Assembly (NCBI GenBank): GCA_003454135.1
Contig: DMKW01000116.1
Span: 8,001-19,072 of the forward strand
Direction: 5' to 3'
DNA from: Microbacteriaceae bacterium
Lineage (GTDB): Bacteria > Actinomycetota > Actinomycetes > Actinomycetales > Microbacteriaceae
Length of the DNA stretch: 11,072 bases
In this document: positions 1 through 6,243 of the stretch, one piece after another
How positions within the stretch are numbered: position 1 is the stretch's first letter
Layout: each line of letters opens with the position of its first letter
The notes under the pieces: generated by a model
Database searches by the model: none
What the model saw: the letters and a program-made list of their open reading frames with translations, nothing else
What the model was told of the DNA's origin: nothing
Position numbers and translations under genes: made by a program

Positions 1-642
1 ACCGGTCGCGAACACCGCCTCGAGGGCGTCCACGTCGTTGAACGGCACGACCGCGGTCGTGAGCGACGGCGGCACGGGCGCGCCGATCGTGCCTCGCCGC
101 TCGACGACCTCCCCGTGCGAATCGAGGGTCGCGTACGCCTCGTCGACGGTTCCGTGGTAGCAGTAGTCGTGCACGACGATCTTGCGGCGCCCCGTCACCT
201 GGCGGGCGTAGCGGATGAGGCTGCGGTTGGCATCCGTGGCCGAGAGGCTGAATTGCCAGCTCGGCACGCCGAACCGGTCGGCGAGGAGCGTCGCCGCTGC
301 CGCTGCATCCGCGGTCGGAAGCATGAAGGTCGAGCCGCGCCCGAGCTGAGCGGTGATCGCGGCGACCGCCGCGGGCGGGGCGTGCCCGCACATGGCCCCG
401 GTATCGCCGAGGCACAGGTCAACGTGGTCGATGCCGTCCGCGTCGGTGAAATGCGCACCGCTTGCGCTCTCGACGTAGACGGGCCAGGGCCCGGGCCACT
501 TGGCCATCCAGAGCATGGGCACCCCGTCTGGCAGGTGCGGCAGCGCTTCGGCGAATAGCGCGTGCGACCGGGGCCGGGCGGCCGCGAACGTCTGCATTTC
601 GATCTGCCAGAGTTCGGCGAGGCGTTCGCGGTCCTCGTACAC
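1..642 (-). CDS. Class III PLP aminotransferase, GSA-aminomutase-like (C-terminus off the left edge)
   Basis: Reading the minus strand from a GTG at 642 gives 214 residues with no stop up to the edge, so only the N-terminal half of a roughly 430-residue enzyme is seen. Residues 79-87 (LGDTGAMCGH-type block) and 160-164 (YCYHG) match the class III family, closest in style to glutamate-1-semialdehyde aminomutase-like proteins often labelled 'aspartate aminotransferase family'. Residues 134-139 (SATDAN) take the place of the phosphate-binding S-G-T-E-A loop, a somewhat divergent form. The PLP lysine lies outside the window. The GTG starts 2 nt after the potC stop, with GAAGG about 10 nt upstream, so it is the last visible gene of the pot operon. 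An amine or amino acid brought in by the transporter is the likely substrate, but the exact donor cannot be told from this half. The family call is firm; the substrate is inference. Confidence 0.85.
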   Translation of the reverse strand, partial: MYEDRERLAELWQIEMQTFAAARPRSHALFAEALPHLPDGVPMLWMAKWPGPWPVYVESASGAHFTDADGIDHVDLCLGDTGAMCGHAPPAAVAAITAQLGRGSTFMLPTADAAAAATLLADRFGVPSWQFSLSATDANRSLIRYARQVTGRRKIVVHDYCYHGTVDEAYATLDSHGEVVERRGTIGAPVPPSLTTAVVPFNDVDALEAVFATG

Positions 643-644
643 GG

Positions 645-1511
645 CTATTGCACCTTCGCGAGGCGCTTGCGGCGCGCGGCCGCCGAGATCTGCTGGACGA
701 GCACGAGCACGATCGCGAGGATGAAGACCGCCGACGCGATCACGTTTGCCTCCGCCGGCACGCCGCGGGCCGCCGACACGTAGACGAACTTGGGGAACGT
801 GTCTGTGGTGCCCGAGTTGAAGTTGGTGATGATGAAGTCGTCGAAGCTCAGGGCGAACGACAGGAGCGCCGCCGCGACGATGCCGGGCAGCAGCAGGGGG
901 AACGTGATTCTCCAGAACACCTGGCTCGGGGAGCCGTACAGGTCGCGGCCGGCCTCCTCGAGCGCCGGGTCGAGGCTCGTGACCCGAGCCTTCACGGTCA
1001 CGACGACGAAGCTGATGCAGAACATCGTGTGGGCGATCATGATCGTGCCGATGCCCATGTCCGCGCCGAGACCCAGGAACTCTGCCGCGAGTCCCGCACC
1101 GAGCACGACCTCCGGGGTCGCCATCGGCAGGAAGAGCAGCAGGTTGACCGCGGTGCGGAATCGGAAGCGGTACCGCACGAGGGCGATCGCGATCGCCGTG
1201 CCGAGCACGGTCGCCGAAAGCGTCGCGACGACGCCGATGAGGATGCTGTTGGCGAAGGCCTGGCAGACCCCCTGCGCCTCGCACACGTGCGTCCACTTGT
1301 CGAGGGTGAACCCGCGCCAGGAGATATTGGACTTGAGGGAGTCGTTGAACGAGAACACGAACGTGTAGACGATCGGCACGAGCAGGAAAATGAGCGCGAG
1401 CGCCGCGTACACGGGAAGCAACCAGCGTCCGAGGCTGAACCGGGCGCGGGACGGACGAGGCGCCGGGGTCTCCATGACGACGCCGAGGACCCTCGCCTCC
1501 TGGAGCGTCAC
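645..1511 (-). CDS. potC: Polyamine-type ABC transporter permease PotC
   Basis: A 288-residue inner-membrane permease of the PotC/COG1177 type, one of two subunits forming the translocation pore. Hydrophobic segments lie near residues 30-54, 86-112, 121-145, 153-175, 205-225 and 256-275, the usual six. The EAA loop that docks on the ATPase is at 185-211 (EEAGRDLYGSP followed by FPLLLPGI), and SFDDFIIT at 222-229 is a typical PotC signature just after it. I chose the GTG at 1511 because it overlaps the potB stop by 4 nt (GTGA) and has GGAGGGG about 5-6 nt upstream. An ATG at 1475 would remove only 12 residues and has a poorer ribosome site. The adjacent permease and ATPase genes support the role. 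Spermidine/putrescine is the family default; related amines or osmolytes are possible. Confidence 0.93.
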   Translation of the reverse strand: MTLQEARVLGVVMETPAPRPSRARFSLGRWLLPVYAALALIFLLVPIVYTFVFSFNDSLKSNISWRGFTLDKWTHVCEAQGVCQAFANSILIGVVATLSATVLGTAIAIALVRYRFRFRTAVNLLLFLPMATPEVVLGAGLAAEFLGLGADMGIGTIMIAHTMFCISFVVVTVKARVTSLDPALEEAGRDLYGSPSQVFWRITFPLLLPGIVAAALLSFALSFDDFIITNFNSGTTDTFPKFVYVSAARGVPAEANVIASAVFILAIVLVLVQQISAAARRKRLAKVQ

Positions 1512-2440
1512 AGCAGCCCCTCCGTTCCGGTCTTCCAGACATATACCGACAGAAGAATGTAGACGATGACGAGCACGAGGATCACCGACATGAGGATGAT
1601 CGACAGCGCGGCGGCAGCCGGATAGTTCTGCAGGTCGAAGAAGTTGCCGTCGATGACGTTGCCGATCATGGTCGTGCCCGTTCCGCCGAGGAACTGCCTG
1701 CTCGCGTTGACGTAGTCGCCCGCCGCCGGGATGAAGGTGAGCAGCACGCCCGAGATGATGCCGGGCGCGGAGAGCGGGAGCGTCACCGTGCGGAACGTCG
1801 TGATCGGTCGAGCGTAGAGGTCGCTGCCCGCCTCCAGGTAGCGCGTATCGAGGCGCTCGAGCACCGCATAGAGGGGCAACGTCATGAACGGGATGAAGTT
1901 GTAGGTGAGCCCGAAGACCACCGAGAACGGCGTGCCCGTGATGTGGGCCTGCGGGTCCATGAGCGACAGCCCCTTGAGCGCGGTCACCAGGAACGACTCG
2001 TCGGAGAGCATCGACTTCCACGCCATCGTGCGCAGCAGGAAGCTGATGAAGAACGGCGCGATCACGAGCACGAGCAGCAGGTTCTGCACGAGCGGCCACC
2101 GGCGCGCCTTCACCGCGATGAAATAGGCGAGCGGATAGCTGAAGAGCAGCGCGAAGACCGTGGCGATGAGCGAATAGCCGAACGAGCGCAGGATCTGCGG
2201 AGAGTACTGCGCGAGAACCGTCGCGTAGTTGCCGATCTCGAACCCCGGCGAATACTGCCCAATGTCGCCCTCGGCGGACGGCGTCTCGAGCGACGTGAAG
2301 ACGAGCGTGACGAGCGGCACGAGGAAGAAGATCACGAGGTAGATCACGCCCGGCGCGAGCAACAGGAGGGCGATCCTGCTCTTGCGCTTTGGCGCCTGCT
2401 CCTGGGCCGGTGCCGCGCTCGCGAATGCGGAGAAAGCCAT
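1508..2440 (-). CDS. potB: Polyamine-type ABC transporter permease PotB
   Basis: A 310-residue permease of the PotB/COG1176 type that would pair with PotC. A roughly 20-residue cytoplasmic leader rich in Ala, Gln and Lys precedes the first membrane helix (about 22-48). Further helices lie near 89-110, 116-140, 172-194, 225-245 and 277-300. The periplasmic-side loop after helix 1 is long (about 50-85), as usual in PotB. The EAA loop is at 203-222 (EAGSDLYARP, then TLPLSAPGI), which contacts the ATPase. The ATG at 2440 lies 2 nt after the potA stop, with a strong GAGGAGG site inside the last potA codons, so translation is probably coupled. Length and topology are normal and nothing looks broken. 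Confidence 0.93.
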   Translation of the reverse strand: MAFSAFASAAPAQEQAPKRKSRIALLLLAPGVIYLVIFFLVPLVTLVFTSLETPSAEGDIGQYSPGFEIGNYATVLAQYSPQILRSFGYSLIATVFALLFSYPLAYFIAVKARRWPLVQNLLLVLVIAPFFISFLLRTMAWKSMLSDESFLVTALKGLSLMDPQAHITGTPFSVVFGLTYNFIPFMTLPLYAVLERLDTRYLEAGSDLYARPITTFRTVTLPLSAPGIISGVLLTFIPAAGDYVNASRQFLGGTGTTMIGNVIDGNFFDLQNYPAAAALSIILMSVILVLVIVYILLSVYVWKTGTEGLL

Positions 2441-2442
2441 CC

Positions 2443-3642
2443 CTAGGCCTCCTCGAGCTCCGACATGAGGGCGCGTTTCTTCTGCAGCGCGATGGATGCC
2501 GTGTCGGTGTCCGCGCTGAACCGCGGTTGCCGCGGCGCCTCATCCTCGAGTCCGAATCCGTGCTCGACCTTCCAGGAGACCCACGTCTCGGCGCCCTCCT
2601 CGACGAGCGGGCCGACGCCCATGTTCTGGGCGAAGACGACGATCGAGCCGAGGCCGGGCACCGCGACAATGTATTGCGTGCTCACGCCGCTGAACGATAC
2701 GTCGATGATGCGGCCGGGGCCGAGCAGGTTCGTGCCGGCCTCGGGATTCGGCGCGGTCACGTGCAGGGTCAGCTTCTCAGGCCGGACGCCGACCGTGACC
2801 TCGCCGGAATGCCGTTGGGCCCGCGACTTCGGCACGACGATCCTGTTGCCCTCGATGTTGACCGAGATGCTGCCGGCCGTGGTGCCTTCGACCGGTCCGG
2901 TGAAGAGGTTCGACTGGCCGAGGAAGTTGGCGACGAACGCCGTGCGCGGCAGTTCGTAAAGCAGTTCTGGGTCGCCAAGCTGCTCGATCCTGCCCTTGTT
3001 CATCACGGCGACGGTGTCGGCCATGGTCATGGCCTCCTCCTGGTCGTGGGTCACGTGCAGGAAGGTGAGCCCCACCTCTTCCTGGATCGACTTGAGCTCG
3101 AGCTGCATCTGGCGCCTGAGTTTGAGGTCGAGGGCGCCGAGCGGCTCGTCGAGCAGCAGGAGCGCCGGGCGGTTGACGATCGCGCGGGCGAGCGCGACAC
3201 GCTGTTGCTGGCCGCCGGACAACTGCTGGGGGCGCCGGGCGGCGAGGTGATCGAGCTCCACGAGGCGCAGGGCCTCGTGGGCCTTGCCCGTCGCATCCGG
3301 GATCTTGCGGCGCCTCAGGCCGAACGCGACGTTTTCGATGATCGTCATGTGCGGAAAGAGCGCGTAGCTCTGGAAGACCGTGTTGACCGGGCGCTGGTAC
3401 GGCTTGGTGTCCGTGACATCCTTGCCGCCGATGAGAATGCGGCCGGCGGTGACCTCCTCGAGTCCGGCGACGAGACGCAGTGTGGTGGTCTTTCCGCAGC
3501 CCGATGGGCCGAGCAGGGCGAAGAACGACCCGGCCGGGATCGTGAGATCCATGCCCTCGATCGCGGTGAATCCGGGGAATCGCTTCTGGATGCCGATGAG
3601 TTCGAGATCGGCGCCGGACTCGGCGAAGACTCCTCCCGCCAT
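2443..3642 (-). CDS. potA: Polyamine-type ABC transporter ATP-binding protein PotA
   Basis: A 399-residue cytoplasmic ATPase that would power the PotB/PotC pore. The nucleotide-binding domain is complete: Walker A GPSGCGKTT at 45-53, Q-loop glutamine 91 in VFQSYALFPH, signature LSGGQQQR at 141-148, Walker B LLLLDEP at 161-167, D-loop near 170-172 and switch histidine 199. Residues from about 245 to 365 form the C-terminal TOBE-type regulatory region usual for PotA/MalK-like ATPases. The last 35 residues are an acidic-basic tail of no recognised function. The ATG at 3642 overlaps the potD stop by 1 nt (TAATG). No strong Shine-Dalgarno precedes it, so it probably relies on re-initiation by ribosomes leaving potD. 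An upstream open frame continues into potD but is a shadow. Orthology to PotA rather than another TOBE ATPase rests on the neighbours. Confidence 0.94.
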   Translation of the reverse strand: MAGGVFAESGADLELIGIQKRFPGFTAIEGMDLTIPAGSFFALLGPSGCGKTTTLRLVAGLEEVTAGRILIGGKDVTDTKPYQRPVNTVFQSYALFPHMTIIENVAFGLRRRKIPDATGKAHEALRLVELDHLAARRPQQLSGGQQQRVALARAIVNRPALLLLDEPLGALDLKLRRQMQLELKSIQEEVGLTFLHVTHDQEEAMTMADTVAVMNKGRIEQLGDPELLYELPRTAFVANFLGQSNLFTGPVEGTTAGSISVNIEGNRIVVPKSRAQRHSGEVTVGVRPEKLTLHVTAPNPEAGTNLLGPGRIIDVSFSGVSTQYIVAVPGLGSIVVFAQNMGVGPLVEEGAETWVSWKVEHGFGLEDEAPRQPRFSADTDTASIALQKKRALMSELEEA

Positions 3643-4850
3643 TAGGAGCCCAGCAGCACGGCCTGGAAAGCCGCGCCGTACTTGCTTTCCTCGGCACCGG
3701 TCAGGGTGCGGAAGATGTGGGCCTTGGCGAGCGTCGCTTCGTTGGGGAAGATGAGCTGGTTGTCGGCGAGCGTCGGATCGATCTTCTGCATCGCCTCTTT
3801 CGCACCGACCACGGGCGTGATGTAGTTCACCCACGCCGCCACTTGCGCGGCCACCTCGGGCTCGTAGTAGTAGTTGATGAGCTTCTCGGCGTTCGACTTC
3901 TCGCTCGAACCGACAGGAATGAGGAAGTTGTCGTTCCAGAGCGTGCCACCGGCGGTCGGAATGGCGAACTCCCACTTGTCGCCGGCCTCGGCGTTGATCA
4001 CCGTGATGTCGCCCGACCAGCAGATCGCCGCGAGGGTGTCCTCGCTCTTGAGATCTTCGAGGTAGGCGTTGCCCTTGATGTTACGGATTTGGCCGTCGTT
4101 GACCTGCTTCTTGAAGACATCGATGGCCGCGTTGAAGTCGTCGTCGGTCCACTTGCCGCTGATGTCCACGCCATTCTGCAGCATGATGAGGCCCATGGTG
4201 TCGCGCATCTCGGAGAGCACGCCCACCCGCCCCTTGAGCGCCTTGTCCCAGAGGTCGTCGACGGACTTGAGGCCGTTCGGGATCTTTTCCTTGTTCCAGC
4301 AGATGCCGGCGAAGCCGCCCTGCCACGGCAGGGACCGCTTGCGGCCGGGGTCGAAGTCGGGATTCTTCAACGCGGGAGTGAGGTTCTTGGCATTCGGGAT
4401 CTTGGAGAGATCGAATTCCTGGGTGTAGCCGAGCCGGATCATGCGGCTGACCATCCAGTCGGTGAGGCACACGACGTCGGCGCCGATGTCCTGCCCGAGA
4501 GCGAGCTGGCCCTTGACCTTGCCGTAGTAGGTGTTGTTGTCGTCGACCGCTACGTCGTATTTGACCTTGAGGCCGGTCTGCTTCTCGAACTCGACAAGAG
4601 TGGGGTAGTTGCCCTTGTCGTCTTCGTCGATGTATGCGGCCCAGTTGGCCCAGTTGAGGGCCTTCACGGTGTCCGACTTGTCCTTCGCGGGGTTCGGCTG
4701 CTTGGCACCGCCCGTGGAGCACGCGGCGAGGGTGAGCGCTGCCGCACCGATTCCCGCGCCCTGCAGAATATTCCGCCTCGTGATCGGGGCTTGTCTGGCT
4801 TGCTGGATCAGCCGTTGGATCATCGGGTCCTGTGGCATTGTTCTGGTCAT
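3642..4850 (-). CDS. potD: Polyamine-type ABC transporter substrate-binding lipoprotein PotD
   Basis: A 402-residue extracytoplasmic binding protein of the PotD/PotF family (COG0687). The leader carries a twin arginine at 25-26 (ITRRNILQG), a hydrophobic stretch and a lipobox LAAC with the lipid-modified cysteine at 44, so it is probably a Tat- or Sec-exported lipoprotein anchored to the outer face of the membrane. The mature part has the two-lobe family pattern: an NWANWAAYID block at 66-75, TDWMVSRM at 130-137 and CWSGDI at 277-282, whose aromatic and acidic residues resemble the amine-caging positions of E. coli PotD. The start at 4850 has AAGGAG about 9 nt upstream; a second in-frame ATG at 4838 has none. 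It is the first gene of the operon, as is common for binding proteins made in excess. The exact ligand cannot be fixed from sequence alone. Confidence 0.92.
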   Translation of the reverse strand: MTRTMPQDPMIQRLIQQARQAPITRRNILQGAGIGAAALTLAACSTGGAKQPNPAKDKSDTVKALNWANWAAYIDEDDKGNYPTLVEFEKQTGLKVKYDVAVDDNNTYYGKVKGQLALGQDIGADVVCLTDWMVSRMIRLGYTQEFDLSKIPNAKNLTPALKNPDFDPGRKRSLPWQGGFAGICWNKEKIPNGLKSVDDLWDKALKGRVGVLSEMRDTMGLIMLQNGVDISGKWTDDDFNAAIDVFKKQVNDGQIRNIKGNAYLEDLKSEDTLAAICWSGDITVINAEAGDKWEFAIPTAGGTLWNDNFLIPVGSSEKSNAEKLINYYYEPEVAAQVAAWVNYITPVVGAKEAMQKIDPTLADNQLIFPNEATLAKAHIFRTLTGAEESKYGAAFQAVLLGS

Positions 4851-5099
4851 CGAGGCCTACTCCTTGATCGACGTGAGCATGACGCGGACATCGGCGTGCC
4901 GCATGCGTTGATACTTACACAGAGGCGGGAACAATCGCATCCGAAATGGGGCAAATCCCCCATCACGAAACACAATCTTTACGAAATCAGCATCAGAACG
5001 CCCCTTTTCGTTGCGGATTCGTGTGTCGGCCGAGACTACGCTTGGAGCTGCATCAACACCGTCGTTGAGCGTCGAGGTTCGTGTCGAGTCAGGAGTGCA
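4851..5099. promoter_or_regulatory. Divergent intergenic region between potD and ald
   Basis: This 249-bp spacer is visibly AT-richer than its neighbours and must hold promoters for both divergent units. For potD (minus strand) a weak candidate is TTGTTC (4934-4929) with TATCAA (4913-4908), only 15 nt apart. For ald (plus strand) TTGCGG at 5011-5016 and TACGCT at 5037-5042 resemble actinobacterial -35 and -10 boxes, but the 20-nt spacing is poor. Ribosome sites are clear: AAGGAG before potD and AGGAG before ald. No regulator gene (for example the Lrp-family AldR that controls ald in mycobacteria) is present in the window. The role as a promoter region is secure by geometry; the individual boxes are tentative. 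Confidence 0.6.
4946..4963. repeat. Short inverted repeat, possible operator, in the potD-ald spacer
   Basis: ATGGGG and CCCCAT form perfect 6-bp arms around a 6-nt loop (CAAATC). The element sits about 96 bp upstream of the potD start and about 137 bp upstream of ald, inside the AT-richer spacer. Three copies of CGAAA lie at or near it (4942-4946, 4966-4970, 4982-4986). This could be a binding site for a dimeric regulator, but 6-bp arms also arise by chance. Confidence 0.3.
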
Positions 5100-6215
5100 A
5101 TGAAAATCGCCGTGCCAACAGAGGTCAAGAACAACGAGTTCCGGGTGGCCATCACCCCGGCCGGAGTCCACGACCTCGTCGCCAATGGTCACGAAGTGCT
5201 GATCCAGGCCGGTGCCGGACTCGGTTCGTCCATCCCGGATCACGAATACGTGTCGGCGGGGGCCACGATCAGCGCTGACGCCGAGTCGACATGGGCGGCC
5301 GCAGACCTCCTGCTCAAGGTGAAGGAGCCGGTCGAGAGCGAATACGGGCACTTCCGCGATGGCCTGCTTCTTTTCACCTATCTCCACCTCGCCGCCGAAC
5401 GACGCCTCACCGACGAGTTGCTCGCGGCGAAGGTCACCGCGATCGCCTACGAGACTGTGCAGTTGCCCTCGCGGGCGCTGCCGCTTCTCGCGCCGATGAG
5501 CGAGGTGGCCGGAAGGCTCGCCCCGATCGTTGGCGCCAACGCCATGCTCAAGCCCAACGGCGGACCGGGGCTCCTCGTTCCCGGCGTGCCCGGCACGCGG
5601 CCGGCCAAGGTCGTCGTGCTCGGCGGCGGCGTGGCCGGCACGAACGCCGTCTCGGTCGCGGTCGGTCTCGGCGCCGAGGTCGTCGTGCTCGACACGAACA
5701 TCCAGAGGCTGCGTGAACTGGACGCCCTCTACGCCGGACGCGTGCAGACGATCGCCTCGAACAGCTTCGAGATCGAGCGGGCCTGCATCTCGGCCGACCT
5801 CGTGATCGGTTCGGTGCTCGTGCCCGGAGCAAAGGCCCCCAAGCTCGTCAGCAACGATCTCGTGTCGCGGATGAAGCCGGGCAGCGTGCTCGTCGACATC
5901 GCCGTGGACCAGGGCGGTTGCTTTGCCGACAGCCACCCGACGACCCACGCCGACCCCACGTTCACCGTGCACGGCTCGCTCTTCTACTGCGTGGCAAACA
6001 TGCCGGGCGCCGTGCCGAACACGTCGACTTACGCCCTGACCAATGCCACGCTCCCCTACGTGCGCGCCATAGCGGGCCATGGGTGGAAGGCCGCGCTGCG
6101 CGCCGATCCCGCCCTCGCACTCGGCCTCAACACGCACGACGGTCATCTCGTGAGCGAGCCGGTCGCCGCGGCCAACGGGCTGGACTTCTGGTCGATCGAG
6201 AGCGTTCTCGACTGA
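5100..6215 (+). CDS. ald: L-alanine dehydrogenase
   Basis: A 371-residue cytoplasmic NAD-dependent enzyme for the reversible reaction L-alanine + NAD + water to pyruvate + ammonia + NADH. It has the usual family length, and the active-site residues fall at the positions known from the mycobacterial enzyme: Arg15, Lys75 in LLKVKEP, His96 in TYLHLAAE and Asp270 in VDIAVDQGG. The dinucleotide-binding glycine motif is at 174-180 (LGGGVAG), followed by the acidic residue of strand beta-2 near 198, and the NMPGAVP signature is at 300-306. The ATG at 5100 is chosen because it gives the canonical MKIAVP N-terminus and has AGGAG 4 nt upstream; the longer open frame upstream runs antisense through potD and is not real. 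It is divergent from potD and convergent with the ATPase gene, and appears monocistronic. It can feed alanine nitrogen into ammonia or the reverse. Confidence 0.97.
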   Translation: MKIAVPTEVKNNEFRVAITPAGVHDLVANGHEVLIQAGAGLGSSIPDHEYVSAGATISADAESTWAAADLLLKVKEPVESEYGHFRDGLLLFTYLHLAAERRLTDELLAAKVTAIAYETVQLPSRALPLLAPMSEVAGRLAPIVGANAMLKPNGGPGLLVPGVPGTRPAKVVVLGGGVAGTNAVSVAVGLGAEVVVLDTNIQRLRELDALYAGRVQTIASNSFEIERACISADLVIGSVLVPGAKAPKLVSNDLVSRMKPGSVLVDIAVDQGGCFADSHPTTHADPTFTVHGSLFYCVANMPGAVPNTSTYALTNATLPYVRAIAGHGWKAALRADPALALGLNTHDGHLVSEPVAAANGLDFWSIESVLD

Positions 6216-6225
6216 CCCGGCCGCA

Positions 6226-6243
6226 CCCGCCGGTCACGGGCGG
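6226..6243. terminator. Possible GC hairpin between convergent ald and ATPase genes
   Basis: CCGCC (6227-6231) and GGCGG (6239-6243) can form a 5-bp stem with a 7-nt loop just after the ald stop and overlapping the end of the convergent gene. There is no T-tract on either side, so it would be at best a weak or bidirectional stop. A chance GC match is quite possible. Confidence 0.25.

Noticed and set aside
645..2669. One 674-residue minus-strand frame spanning potC and part of potB
   Set aside because: The upstream half is out of frame with potB, whose 310-residue frame has six helices and an EAA loop. The real potC starts at the GTG overlapping the potB stop.
462..3645. Plus-strand frames opposite potA, potB and potC
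   Set aside because: Arg- and Glu-rich compositions without domains, complementary to genes with clear transporter signatures.
3643..3975. N-terminal extension of potA into potD
   Set aside because: It overlaps the coding end of potD in another frame and has no resemblance to ABC ATPases. The TAATG junction gives a normal start.
3717..5099. Long plus-strand extension in front of ald
   Set aside because: It runs antisense through the well-supported potD gene. Ald has its canonical start at 5100 with a ribosome site and the expected 371-residue length.
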